Source: Mesohalobacter halotolerans (GTDB lineage: Bacteria > Bacteroidota > Bacteroidia > Flavobacteriales > Flavobacteriaceae). From it: a stretch of DNA of 64,000 bases. This document shows, piece after piece, positions 16,325-26,157 of this stretch (position 1 is the first letter of the stretch; each line of letters opens with the position of its first letter). The stretch spans positions 372,001 to 436,000 of the forward strand of contig NZ_SWMU01000003.1 in the NCBI RefSeq assembly GCF_006120725.1. Direction: 5' to 3'. Under the pieces are notes generated by a model. It made no database searches. It was not told the DNA's origin and worked only from the letters and a program-made list of their open reading frames with translations. Position numbers and translations under genes: made by a program.

Positions 16325-19300
16325 TTATTTTAATATAGAATTGTCAATCTGAACTTGTATAAGTTTGACTTGATTTGTTCTTTTAAAAATGTCGTTACTG
16401 ATGTCTTTCGGTAGTTCCAAAGTCTCAATAGTCTTTTCTGAGCCATCATTAAATTCTATGATTGTTTTATTTTTGTTCGACTTTTCGTAAATTACAGGGA
16501 CTTGGCAAATGGTAAAAAACAGCTGGTTTGCCTTTAGAGTCAAAGGCTTGACTTCTCTGTCTACCGTGATGTATTTAATTTCTTTATCTTGTGTAAGAAA
16601 ATGTTCTTTTAGAAGAAGGTCTGGTTTGAATTTGAGTTCGGCCTCTTCAAAACATATTCCTAATTCCCCAAATCTACTTATGATGTCTTCTTTTACTTGA
16701 CCAGTCATTCCTGGCTGTTGTGCCCCTTTACCATAAGGTGTATGAGAGTAAGGATCGGTTGGAAATGCGCCATAAAGTTTTGGTGACTTATGAACCCCTA
16801 TTCCTTCATTAATTTCATAATAATGCTCTAGAAGACGTCCAACGGTCTCAGCTGGTTCTTTTTCAGCAATGGCTTTATTACAACATTCTAAAACAGCTAG
16901 TTGTAGTTTTGATACCATGTGCCAATATATTGACCCTAACCCTTCATATCCATAAAATGTCCCTGAGCGACCTGTGAATGCTTTATGGTTAAAAACTTCT
17001 TCAAATATTTGGCATACCCGCTCGAAATCTTTAGATACAAGTGCAGCATACTTCGTATTTTCTAATTCTTTTAAAGCTGTTTTTAAGAAACTGACATTAT
17101 TAAAGTTGCCATTAAAATGGTAATTCCCTAACACATCTTTTTGAATAATACCAACGTGTTTATCTTTCACCAACTTTTGCAACAATTCTGAAGAATTTAC
17201 AGACGCTTCAGGAATTTGATTTCGATCTAAAAAACCTTTAAGATCTTTATTAGGATAAAGCAAGTAACTGTACTGATCCTCCCTGAATAAGGCACTTTGT
17301 TTTAAAGCATCCAAAACAGATACAGCTTGTTTTGAAGTCAAATATTTTGAACTTAATACTGCCACTTGGCCTTCTAGCATTTCTTCGAGATAGGAAATAG
17401 AGAAGCTATTATCTTCAATAGTTAAAAGATTGTACGCATGATAGAGATTATCATTTCTTTTATTATTTGAAATAGAATGTTCTAAGTATTCCAAACTATC
17501 ATCTACAAAAGTTTTCAGAGTTTTTGCTGTGAGTGATTGCTTGTGACCTGAAAATTTGTTGTTATATATTTTCATCCTGAATTCACTAGCTGACTTTCCT
17601 AGCTTATCGACTATATCTTTTCTATCTGAATCTGTGATACTTTTATTTAGTAATGCTTTATGCGATTCAAAAACTGAATTTATTAGGTTAAACATTTGAC
17701 ACACTTCTTCAGATAATTCAAAAGATTGAGCGTCGTCTAAATCCTTAAAGCGTGTTTGAAAAAAAGATAAAAAGCGCCTCAAATAATATAACGTTACCAT
17801 TGAAACACCATTGCCGACCAAAGCATTATTGGCATCATTCCACTCTGGTCTTTGGGTATTCATCCAAATCCCGGCTTCCGGAATAAAATTAGAAAGTTTA
17901 GCAAGTGTGGTAGCTAATATTTTTTCTATAAAATTGACATGGATAATTTGGTTTGACGAGTCTTTCAGTAAGGCGCCATCACCACCTATTTCTTTTCTTA
18001 AATTTCTTATTTTTCGATCTTCTTCAAGGTCGAAATCTATGGTATCTTTTGGATCTTGGACTATATCTTTGTAAGCCTTTATCCTGTAGGGAACATTGGC
18101 ATAAACAAAATAATTTTTACTAAAGAGATATATGAGCTTATCTGGGTTATAATTATTTAAAAACTCTAAAAACTTGAGTAAATATATAATTTGGTGGTCG
18201 CCCCAATATCCAATATAAGACCAAGGATCGTCTGGCTCGATCACCTCCCAGTCAAAACCATCTTTGGTCAATCGATAGGGGTTGTAACCGTCAAAAGTAG
18301 TAGCATTTAAAAATTTAAAAATCATACCATCAATAAATGCCGGGTAAGAATACGCTAAACTTTCCCAATTTTGGAAAATATCACGCCAATTGCCTTCATA
18401 ATCTAAAACCTTAGAACCGTCTTCATCTTTAAGGTTGATTGAGAACTGGTTCCAAGGTCTGCTAGGATCACCGTGTCTTCGGCTAAATTTTAAGGGTAAA
18501 TATTCAATGGTTAACCGTGTAAAATCCGGATCGGTTTCATTTCTAATCAGGGATTTTAAGTTGTCAAGTGTAAAATTTTGTCCTAAGTTGTCTATTTTGG
18601 TAGAAAACTTAGAGTAAACCTTTTTATTGGCATTTTTAATATATTCTTTAAAATCTGAAGAATTGATATGGTAATTGTTATCAAATATACCACCTCTCAT
18701 GATATTAAACATGGTATTTGAGTAATGTCTAATATCACGAAGTTCGTCGCTAGAATATTGGAGCCCATCTGCGGAAGCTGCCAATTTGATGAGATTTTCT
18801 GTACACAGATTAATATTTTCATTTACCTCTGAGATTAGATTTTTTGAATTTAAAATCTGTTGTCTCAATTTGATAACCTGGGCGTGATTGTAGTTTACAT
18901 CTGCTATAATTGACCAATTTTCTGAGGAATTGGCAGAAAGACTTAAGTTTTGATGGGCGAAATACGCACCTCTTTCTGCTTTTATATCAACTTCTTGTTG
19001 TATGGGATTATTTTGTCTAAAATCTTCAAGTTGTAGTGAGGATAATAAATAAATTGGATTTTTTAAGCCTAAACTCCAAATGACATTAGCCTTTAGAGCT
19101 TCACTTGGTTCTGCTTTATCAACAGGAATAGCACTCAATGCAAATATTCCTATTCCAGAAGTTACATCTAATTCGCTTCTCTTATAAGCATCAACCAAAT
19201 TGCTACTGGCTACTTGCAAATCCGGGTCTACTTTTGCTGGTAATATGTTTTGCAAGCCATCCAAACATTCAATTTTAATGGTACTAGTCGAGAGGTTTTT

Positions 19301-19768
19301 GAGTTTTGACTTTTTTATAAATCCAAAATCATCAGCACAAGACCATTGGTAAGAAAAGCTGCACTCTAAATCATGGTTTATTTCTTCAAAGAGTACTTTA
19401 TTTCCATAAATATTTTTATATAAATTCCTTGTAATATTGTAACCATCAACAAATCTTTTAGAAAAAGGTTCCCAAAAATGAGGTTGATTATCTCTGGAGA
19501 CTTTTAAAATTGTTTTACTACCGGTAATATCTGCAAATTCAGTGATTTTATCATCAGTATAATAAGGAAATAACGCGTAAGACGCATTTTTTCTGCCAGC
19601 AGTTATACCGCCATTACTAGACATAAACATCCAGTGATTGGACGGGCTTACAATACTCATAAAGAAAGGACGTAAATTACTGCTATCGGAAATTTTTAAA
19701 TATTTCTCTTTATTGATTTCAACAATTTTGAGTTGCTTTTGATCTGTATCAACAGAGCATTTTGTCAT
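16325..19768 (-). CDS. GH149-like beta-1,3-oligoglucan phosphorylase
   Basis: A 1147-aa cytoplasmic protein without signal peptide. It has the general plan of GH94/GH149 phosphorylases: a large N-terminal beta-sandwich (FFMSIVSPSNHWMFMSSNGG at 35-54), a helical linker, then an (alpha/alpha)6 barrel with EGNWRDIFQNWE (458-469), GYWGDHQIIYLLKF (520-533) and RPEWNDANNALVGNG (640-654). Asp645 in that last motif aligns with the catalytic acid of cellobiose phosphorylases. A late motif QPGMTGQVKEDIISR also fits. The length of about 1.1 kDa-thousands of residues and the GH16/17/30 context favour GH149 over the shorter GH94. It would split laminari-oligosaccharides with phosphate to glucose 1-phosphate, saving ATP. 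GH161 is the main alternative. Confidence 0.72.
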   Translation of the reverse strand: MTKCSVDTDQKQLKIVEINKEKYLKISDSSNLRPFFMSIVSPSNHWMFMSSNGGITAGRKNASYALFPYYTDDKITEFADITGSKTILKVSRDNQPHFWEPFSKRFVDGYNITRNLYKNIYGNKVLFEEINHDLECSFSYQWSCADDFGFIKKSKLKNLSTSTIKIECLDGLQNILPAKVDPDLQVASSNLVDAYKRSELDVTSGIGIFALSAIPVDKAEPSEALKANVIWSLGLKNPIYLLSSLQLEDFRQNNPIQQEVDIKAERGAYFAHQNLSLSANSSENWSIIADVNYNHAQVIKLRQQILNSKNLISEVNENINLCTENLIKLAASADGLQYSSDELRDIRHYSNTMFNIMRGGIFDNNYHINSSDFKEYIKNANKKVYSKFSTKIDNLGQNFTLDNLKSLIRNETDPDFTRLTIEYLPLKFSRRHGDPSRPWNQFSINLKDEDGSKVLDYEGNWRDIFQNWESLAYSYPAFIDGMIFKFLNATTFDGYNPYRLTKDGFDWEVIEPDDPWSYIGYWGDHQIIYLLKFLEFLNNYNPDKLIYLFSKNYFVYANVPYRIKAYKDIVQDPKDTIDFDLEEDRKIRNLRKEIGGDGALLKDSSNQIIHVNFIEKILATTLAKLSNFIPEAGIWMNTQRPEWNDANNALVGNGVSMVTLYYLRRFLSFFQTRFKDLDDAQSFELSEEVCQMFNLINSVFESHKALLNKSITDSDRKDIVDKLGKSASEFRMKIYNNKFSGHKQSLTAKTLKTFVDDSLEYLEHSISNNKRNDNLYHAYNLLTIEDNSFSISYLEEMLEGQVAVLSSKYLTSKQAVSVLDALKQSALFREDQYSYLLYPNKDLKGFLDRNQIPEASVNSSELLQKLVKDKHVGIIQKDVLGNYHFNGNFNNVSFLKTALKELENTKYAALVSKDFERVCQIFEEVFNHKAFTGRSGTFYGYEGLGSIYWHMVSKLQLAVLECCNKAIAEKEPAETVGRLLEHYYEINEGIGVHKSPKLYGAFPTDPYSHTPYGKGAQQPGMTGQVKEDIISRFGELGICFEEAELKFKPDLLLKEHFLTQDKEIKYITVDREVKPLTLKANQLFFTICQVPVIYEKSNKNKTIIEFNDGSEKTIETLELPKDISNDIFKRTNQVKLIQVQIDNSILK

Positions 19769-19812
19769 ATGCTATTGTTTTGCTATAAATTAAAATATTG
19801 AATCTGCCAGTA

Positions 19813-20649
19813 TTATTGTTGTCTTATGTCGTCGAAATAGTATATATCTCCATCACAAGAAGCATCTCGATCAAAATAAATGATTACACTTTTAAAAGTA
19901 TTAGTATTTACATCAGAAAAATCAAATGTTAACTCTTCCCACTCACCGACTTTTGTAATATTTGCAACTCTTTCCTCGGAAGGTTCTGTATCAGGAAACG
20001 GGTTTTTTTCAAGTCTTAATGTAACATCTGTAACTTGATTTTCCGCTAAAACCTTAATCGTAAAAATTTTATTAATATTAGGATCTGCAAAATTCAATGC
20101 AGTATCTAATTCAGCACCTAAACCAGCAAAGGTTTCACACCCAGTGGCTTTTACAAACTGCTGAACTTTACAACTATTATTTACCTCATCAACGACAGGA
20201 TTATCAACTATAGCGCCTGAAGTATTCCCAAAAGCATCAAAAATGACATCTTCTTCTGATAGGAATGTCCAATTGATATCACCATTAGCCGGATCTGTGT
20301 TTTCCTGAGTTTCCTCTACACAGATAGGAACGTCAAACACAAAAGTATCTTCGAAAGTGCTAGAATTATTTTCGTTAAAAGCGGTTAGAACAACAGTAAA
20401 TGTTCCGTTCTCAAAAGTTTTTACTGGGTCAACCAATGTAGATGTTGTACCATCTCCAAAATCCCAAAGATAACTTGTAGCTTCACTTGATAAATTATTG
20501 AAAGTCACAGTTCTGTTGTTGATTTCACTGACAAATCTAGCTTCAAAACCAACAAAGTCAATTCCACTTTCATTGTCTTCACAAGACCATTGGAGTGTGG
20601 ATAAAACAATCATTGCCACTAAAACTAAGCTTCTTTTAAATACTTTCAT
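19813..20649 (-). CDS. PKD-domain lipoprotein with carbohydrate-binding-like C-terminus
   Basis: A 278-aa lipoprotein (lipobox LQWSC, Cys23). Residues about 32-112 form a PKD domain with the core motif SYLWDFGDGTTS. Residues about 125-278 form a beta-sandwich ending in DIYYFDDIRQQ, similar in plan to carbohydrate-binding jelly rolls. PKD lipoproteins beside GH16 enzymes are common in laminarin loci and usually serve as surface glycan-binding proteins. It follows GH16 by 14 bp. The two cysteines in CKVQQFVKATGC could form a disulfide. Binding is inferred; no catalytic motif is visible. Confidence 0.78.
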   Translation of the reverse strand: MKVFKRSLVLVAMIVLSTLQWSCEDNESGIDFVGFEARFVSEINNRTVTFNNLSSEATSYLWDFGDGTTSTLVDPVKTFENGTFTVVLTAFNENNSSTFEDTFVFDVPICVEETQENTDPANGDINWTFLSEEDVIFDAFGNTSGAIVDNPVVDEVNNSCKVQQFVKATGCETFAGLGAELDTALNFADPNINKIFTIKVLAENQVTDVTLRLEKNPFPDTEPSEERVANITKVGEWEELTFDFSDVNTNTFKSVIIYFDRDASCDGDIYYFDDIRQQ

Positions 20650-20663
20650 CTTTTTAAATTTTA

Positions 20664-21518
20664 TTATTCGTAAACTCTAACGTAATCCACAACCATGCTT
20701 TGTGGAAATATAGTTTCTGCATTGGGGTTTCCTGGTAAATTTCCACCAACAGCTACATTTAGGATAATGTAGGATGGTCGGTCATTAAATACCCAAACCC
20801 CTTCTCCATCAGTTTCCTCATCGACATCTTCAGGGGTTAAAGATTGGTACAATTTATCATCGATATAATAGTTGATACGGTTTGGTGACCATTCTATACC
20901 AAAAATATGAAAGCTTGTATCAAATCTATCGCCATCCAATTCAAATTCTTTAGAAATGGACTCGCCGCCACTATAACCTGGACCATGCATGCTCCCAAAT
21001 GCTATTGTAGGTTCATCACCTACATTTTCCATAATATCGATTTCACCAATTTGTGGCCATTCTTCTTCTGCGGTTTCCGGTACACCAAGCATCCAAAATG
21101 CCGGCCAGTAACCTTTGCCGTAAGGTACTTTAATTCGGGCTTCAAAACGACCATATTGTTTTTCAAACAACCCACGAGTAACTAGCCTTGCCGAAGTATA
21201 GTTACTGCCTTGAAAGGATTCTTCTCTGGCTGTAATCACTAAAACGCCATTTTCAACTTTGACGTTTTCGGGTCGATCGGTATAGTATTGAAGTTCATTA
21301 TTTCCCCATCCCGGGATACCTTGTTCGGTTCCATCGCCAATTTCAAAATTCCAATTTTGGGGATTTGGGGCACCATCTTGATCAAATTCATCTGCCCAAA
21401 CGAGATTATTTTTAGTTACTACTTCTTGGGTTTCGTCAAGGTCACAGGCTTGCAATAAAAAGATTGGGACCATGATAAAAGCCGTAATATATTTTTTTAA
21501 AAACTTTTTCATTATCAT
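20664..21518 (-). CDS. GH16 laminarinase lipoprotein (endo-beta-1,3-glucanase)
   Basis: A 284-aa glycoside hydrolase family 16 enzyme with a lipoprotein signal (LLQAC, Cys25). The catalytic strand reads GEIDIMENVG with Glu159 (nucleophile), Asp161 and Glu164 (acid/base); the extra methionine between D and E is the beta-bulge form typical of laminarinases. Substrate-cleft segments WGNNELQYYT and GKGYWPAFWML are present, and the domain ends with VDYVRVYE. It should make the first endo-cuts in laminarin at the cell surface. The N-terminus reads MIMKK, so Met1 or Met3 could be used. Confidence 0.94.
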   Translation of the reverse strand: MIMKKFLKKYITAFIMVPIFLLQACDLDETQEVVTKNNLVWADEFDQDGAPNPQNWNFEIGDGTEQGIPGWGNNELQYYTDRPENVKVENGVLVITAREESFQGSNYTSARLVTRGLFEKQYGRFEARIKVPYGKGYWPAFWMLGVPETAEEEWPQIGEIDIMENVGDEPTIAFGSMHGPGYSGGESISKEFELDGDRFDTSFHIFGIEWSPNRINYYIDDKLYQSLTPEDVDEETDGEGVWVFNDRPSYIILNVAVGGNLPGNPNAETIFPQSMVVDYVRVYE

Positions 21519-21530
21519 TTATTTAAATTA

Positions 21531-22982
21531 TTAATAGAAGTAAACATTATCAATTAAAAAGGCTCCTGAATTAGAAACTAGAATGATGTTTCCTATATTA
21601 TTCAAATTAGGATTTCCAGCTCCTCCTGCTCCTGTAGGTAATGTAAAACTGTTTAAAGGAATATCCAAACCTACCCATTCTTCATCTATCATTTGAGATG
21701 TTGCATTAAAACCTCCAGCTGATCCATCACCAAATCCGTTGTCAATTCCATCAGGTCCATAATCAAGCAATTCTACAATAAAATTTGATCCAGAAGTAAG
21801 TCTTTGAACATCTAAATGGATATGGGTAAAACCAGAGACATCAACAGTATCATTCCACCCTATTCCAACAAAACCAAGGTTTTGATATTCTATTAATTCA
21901 TTTCCGTTAAAGGTTTGTGCTTCTATATTAATTCCATCATTATTGAAAGCGCCAACATCTAAACCATCAATTACAGAATAGAAATCACTATAAATGGATA
22001 AAACATCACTTTCTGGTAACGTCGGGTCTGGCGCATTTTCAAAATCTCCAGTAGTAGTTATTTGAAGTGAACCATCTGCACTTAAATTTCCTACTGTAGC
22101 AGTTATGGTTGCTTCACCTGATGTTAAGACTGTAATCTCTCCGGTATCTGTAACTGTGGCTACATTAGGATTAGAAGAACTAAATGTAAAGTAATTTGTA
22201 GATAGCTGAACAGATTGATTCATTCCTGAAGGGAGGTTAGCTGTATAAGAAATACCTGTGGTTTGAATGGTAGAACCTGAAAAAGTTTCTAAGGTTTCAT
22301 CTACACCATTAAATATTTTTGGCTGTCCTTGACCAAGAGTACCAAGCTTTTCAAATCTAATTTCATCTATCCAAATAGTATAGCCGACGTTATCATCAAA
22401 GGAAGTTGCCACGTCTGGGTTATCATCACCGAGTACATCGAAAGAACCTGCTGCGAAAAGAAACATGCCTTTCTCCTGAACCAACCTAGAAGGATCAGGA
22501 ATTGGGATGATAACTTTTCTCCAATCTGTGGCTAAATCTATAAAAGCACTTACAGGAAATTCATCAATTTCAAAATCAGTGCCGAAACCAGCTTCTAATG
22601 ATCCTGTTAAACTACCTTTTACCCAAAACGTAAGGGCGTCATAACCAGTAAGATTTCTTCCATCGCCTCTATCTTTAAAAATTCCTCCAACAAAGTTACC
22701 ATTTGGGTCATTAGGAGCCGGTACATCTATTCTAATTGATGAAGACCCTAAATAAGCCTCATTATCATCAGTACCGAAAGCCTCAGGGTTTGCACCTCCA
22801 GCAGGATCGAATGATATAAAGAACTCATCGGTTAAGCCAACTGGATTATCGGTATAAACCTCAGCAGTTGTTGGAAATGTTGCTGGAACAGCGTCTTCTG
22901 AAATGTCTCGTTCACAACTTACTGTCATCAAAATTAATAACAATAACCCTAATATTTGAGTATGTTTAATTGTGTGTACCAT
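21531..22982 (-). CDS. Multi-domain surface glycan-binding lipoprotein with BIG2 domain
   Basis: A 483-aa lipoprotein (TVSC, Cys23) with three beta modules. Residues about 40-215 form a jelly-roll that ends NVGYTIWIDEIRFEKLG. Residues about 220-312 form a bacterial Ig-like BIG2 domain (NYFTFSSSNPNVATVTDTG, GEATITATVG). Residues about 328-483 form a second sandwich (DVLSIYSDFYS to GAFLIDNVYFY) that matches modules in two other proteins of this window. No catalytic signature is visible. By position, between GH16 and the hydrolase-barrel gene, it is the likely main glucan-binding protein of this locus, occupying the place where a SusD/SusE-type protein would be expected. Confidence 0.75.
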   Translation of the reverse strand: MVHTIKHTQILGLLLLILMTVSCERDISEDAVPATFPTTAEVYTDNPVGLTDEFFISFDPAGGANPEAFGTDDNEAYLGSSSIRIDVPAPNDPNGNFVGGIFKDRGDGRNLTGYDALTFWVKGSLTGSLEAGFGTDFEIDEFPVSAFIDLATDWRKVIIPIPDPSRLVQEKGMFLFAAGSFDVLGDDNPDVATSFDDNVGYTIWIDEIRFEKLGTLGQGQPKIFNGVDETLETFSGSTIQTTGISYTANLPSGMNQSVQLSTNYFTFSSSNPNVATVTDTGEITVLTSGEATITATVGNLSADGSLQITTTGDFENAPDPTLPESDVLSIYSDFYSVIDGLDVGAFNNDGINIEAQTFNGNELIEYQNLGFVGIGWNDTVDVSGFTHIHLDVQRLTSGSNFIVELLDYGPDGIDNGFGDGSAGGFNATSQMIDEEWVGLDIPLNSFTLPTGAGGAGNPNLNNIGNIILVSNSGAFLIDNVYFY

Positions 22983-22986
22983 GTTA

Positions 22987-25900
22987 TTATTGTTTACCTA
23001 TGTTAAATCTTATATATGTCATAATTTCCCATTCAGAACCATTGGGGAATCCAACGGCACTTAAAGGAGGATCTTGATTAAACGTTCCTAAAGGTGCTGC
23101 GGTTGGTTCGTATCTTGGAGAAAATTCATTGAGCGATCTCCAAATTCCTCTAACACCTACTTGTGTAGTTGGCAGGACATACCATTCTGGTTTTCCTAAA
23201 GTTGTAGATAAATCAAGCATTAATTGTAATGGAAAAGTTAAGTTAAAATCTTGGTGGTAATCAAATGGACCCCAATCATTGACTTTAATATCACCTTTAA
23301 TCCAATAGTTCTTATACCTAACATCTAGATTGGCTCCAAACCTATCAGTAACTAATCGTTCAGAATCACCTCGTGCTTGTCCATTACCGTAGTAAAATGA
23401 TCCTACAATACCTAGTTCAGGACTCAATTTAGAGACTACTCTAGCATGAGCTTCCCAGAGATCTTCAGCGGGAACTGATGTAGCAAAGGCAAAAAATTCA
23501 CGAGTATCTAAAAAACCAATATGAGCATCCATTGTCGTAGGTAAGTGTCTATACACAAATCCAGCGCTCATTGCAAATTCAGCATCTTCAGCTTTGTTGT
23601 TATCCCATTCATACATATAAGTTCCGGGCGTCGGATCGTAGGTGAAAAGGATTTCACCTGCAGTAGTTTTTCTGTTGGCTCTTACAGCAAAAGGGTCATC
23701 GATAAAGTTTCTTAAACGTCCAGGTGCATCACCATTATTAGGCATGGGGTCTACGAGCGGTTCTTGCCACATAAAGTTTGGCGCAATTTGCCATTTACCT
23801 ATATTGTAAGTAAAGCCAGTTAAAAAGTTTTGTTGGTTACCACTACCTGTATCTTTAAGCTTCCATCCCGTAAAGGTCATGGTTTGATCGGCACCACCGC
23901 CGGCCACTAAACCTTGGACTGCACCTTGCGCGTACCAATTAAATTTTCCTGCAGCGTAAGTAATTTTTGCTTTACCGCCCCAGTTGTCATCTGAGTTAAT
24001 TCTGTCTACTACAACATTGCCGTTATCGTCAATATCTTGGTATGTACTGCCATTTAATGGTGAACCACCCCAGATACCACCTAAGGTGAGATCAAAATTA
24101 CCAAACTCTCTTTCTAAGGCAATTGTAGCTCTTTCTGTAGGCCATGGTGGAATTACACCACTTCGAACTTGGTTTTGATCCAGAATACGGCGACCATTCT
24201 CATCAAACTCAATATCGGTTTCAAGGTCTCTGTGATAAATACCCGTGACACCCCATTTACCAATCATTTTAGAATATTTAAACAACATCGTTGGATTGGC
24301 ACCCCACCATAATTGTGGACCTATCGCAGCTTTTAATCCTTCTAGCTCACCTTTGGCATCAATTTCAACACCTGATATGATACCGCCGTAAATGTCTAAG
24401 TTAGGACCGTAATTGGCTTCAGGATATAATCCGAAGAAATCACCTTCATAACCCCAATGGTAGTGACCCGTACGATAAAATCCTCTTAAGTCAAACATAT
24501 CATTCTTCCACTCAAATTCTGCTTGATAAAGATTGAGTCTGTTTACATCTTCTAGAGTGACTTCTCCTTGATCGGTTTGTAACGTGACGATACGGTTTCT
24601 ATTTTCATAGAAAATTTCATTAATAGGATTTTGTGCGACATCACCAACTATGTTGAACTGCACATCGTAACGCACACTAGGTGCAGGTTCTCCACCTATA
24701 CCGATAAAATAGGACTGCATTTGATCAAATCCTAATTGATTTGGAAATGTATTTTCTTCAGGGTTTGGGTTGTCGGGTGTTGTGATAAGGCTACCTCCAG
24801 TATAAAATGTAGACAAATGCGCTGACAATCTTGTAATGCCCAATGTTTGAGAGCCTCCACCGCTCATAGCGGCTTTATCACCTCTGGCTTTTAACACCGC
24901 ATCCATTAAAGAAATATTGTTAAAATAATTATTGACAAAATCTAAATCAACGTCTTCTGCATAGGGATCTAATTTGTGAGCTTCTTTCAAAGCATAATAG
25001 GCGGCTCTAGGATATAAATCATACAAACCTCTTGTATTGGTTGGTCCTTTAGCGCAAACCCCAAACCATTCCTCATTCATGTTGTTTTTGCCTGGTTTAT
25101 GATCTCTACTATAGCCACCATTTTCCCAAGAGGCATTTGAATCATGGACATCGAGATTTTTGGTTTGACCAAATTTCCACCAACCGTCACTAAACTGAAA
25201 AGTAAAGCCACCAATTGAATTCTCTGCTTTTCCTAAACCGGCAGCATTTTGGTAAATATCTTTCCAATTATTGACCATATAGTAAGCTTGGGATTTTTGA
25301 TCTTCTTGATTTTCTAACGCATTGAACGCATCTGCTCCAAATTCAGTAAATATAATTGGTTTTCCGTAAACTTGTTTTACTTTTTCGAAGGCATCACCAA
25401 ACGATTCACCACGATACATATTTGTTCCGTAAATATCGACATCTGGACATTCTTCAGCGACTATTTCTAAAAATAAAACATCACCATTACATATTGCGAT
25501 AGGAACATCATCGTTAATCGATTTAATTTTGAGAGCTGCTTCATTCATTAAATTGTACATCGGTCTTGCTCTATTTTCACCTACAGCATTAATTTGATCC
25601 TCTTCATCTGGAAAATCTTCAGTTTCAGCTCCAGCCCAAAATAAACCGTAGTTGTTTTCATTTCCTAATAAGAACAAAAGCAAACCTTTTGTCCCTTTGA
25701 AGTCATTGGCCAATTTTGTGACTTCAGAGATTAGAAGGTCTTGTGTAGCAGGATCATCGTATTTGGTTACGGGTGTCCAAACGCCATCAATAGTGAGACC
25801 ATATCGCCCAAAAGAATGATTGAGCATGGTGTAAATACCGTAGTTCTCGTAAATGTACTCTATCCATTTTGGCTGTATACCAGTGTAAAGCCTTATAGTG

Positions 25901-26157
25901 TTTACTCCCATATTTTTAAGTAAACCCATTTCGGAATCTAAAGCGGCTTTTATTTTATCGTCAGGTTGATTCCATAAACTGTAGTTAAAATTAGTGCCTC
26001 TAGGGAAATAATCCCAATTCATACCGTTTATCATAAAGTCTTTACCGTCAACTTGTAAAACTTGACCATCTGGACCATCGACAACTCTAACATTATTTTG
26101 AGAATAAACAAAAGCACTTGCAAATACGAAAGCAAGTATGTAATAATAGCTTTTCAT
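22987..26157 (-). CDS. Clan GH-A glycoside hydrolase fused to a predicted outer-membrane beta-barrel
   Basis: A 1056-aa exported protein (signal peptide ending near AFVYSQ). Residues about 28-400 form a TIM-barrel hydrolase related to GH2/GH5-type clan A enzymes: MNWDYFPRG, GVNTIRLYTG, acid Glu167 in FLLGNENNYG and nucleophile Glu272 in IIFTEFGADAF. From about residue 490 to the end the sequence changes to alternating amphipathic strands with aromatic girdles and tight turns, for example FLTGFTYNIGKWQIAPNFMW, FGANLDVRYKNYWIKGDIKV and a final EIMTYIRFNIG. That pattern is typical of an outer-membrane beta-barrel. It is the first structural gene of the glucan locus, and no SusC is present. The fold of the second half is inferred by eye; the exact GH family is open (GH158 or GH2-like are options). 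Confidence 0.75.
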   Translation of the reverse strand: MKSYYYILAFVFASAFVYSQNNVRVVDGPDGQVLQVDGKDFMINGMNWDYFPRGTNFNYSLWNQPDDKIKAALDSEMGLLKNMGVNTIRLYTGIQPKWIEYIYENYGIYTMLNHSFGRYGLTIDGVWTPVTKYDDPATQDLLISEVTKLANDFKGTKGLLLFLLGNENNYGLFWAGAETEDFPDEEDQINAVGENRARPMYNLMNEAALKIKSINDDVPIAICNGDVLFLEIVAEECPDVDIYGTNMYRGESFGDAFEKVKQVYGKPIIFTEFGADAFNALENQEDQKSQAYYMVNNWKDIYQNAAGLGKAENSIGGFTFQFSDGWWKFGQTKNLDVHDSNASWENGGYSRDHKPGKNNMNEEWFGVCAKGPTNTRGLYDLYPRAAYYALKEAHKLDPYAEDVDLDFVNNYFNNISLMDAVLKARGDKAAMSGGGSQTLGITRLSAHLSTFYTGGSLITTPDNPNPEENTFPNQLGFDQMQSYFIGIGGEPAPSVRYDVQFNIVGDVAQNPINEIFYENRNRIVTLQTDQGEVTLEDVNRLNLYQAEFEWKNDMFDLRGFYRTGHYHWGYEGDFFGLYPEANYGPNLDIYGGIISGVEIDAKGELEGLKAAIGPQLWWGANPTMLFKYSKMIGKWGVTGIYHRDLETDIEFDENGRRILDQNQVRSGVIPPWPTERATIALEREFGNFDLTLGGIWGGSPLNGSTYQDIDDNGNVVVDRINSDDNWGGKAKITYAAGKFNWYAQGAVQGLVAGGGADQTMTFTGWKLKDTGSGNQQNFLTGFTYNIGKWQIAPNFMWQEPLVDPMPNNGDAPGRLRNFIDDPFAVRANRKTTAGEILFTYDPTPGTYMYEWDNNKAEDAEFAMSAGFVYRHLPTTMDAHIGFLDTREFFAFATSVPAEDLWEAHARVVSKLSPELGIVGSFYYGNGQARGDSERLVTDRFGANLDVRYKNYWIKGDIKVNDWGPFDYHQDFNLTFPLQLMLDLSTTLGKPEWYVLPTTQVGVRGIWRSLNEFSPRYEPTAAPLGTFNQDPPLSAVGFPNGSEWEIMTYIRFNIGKQ

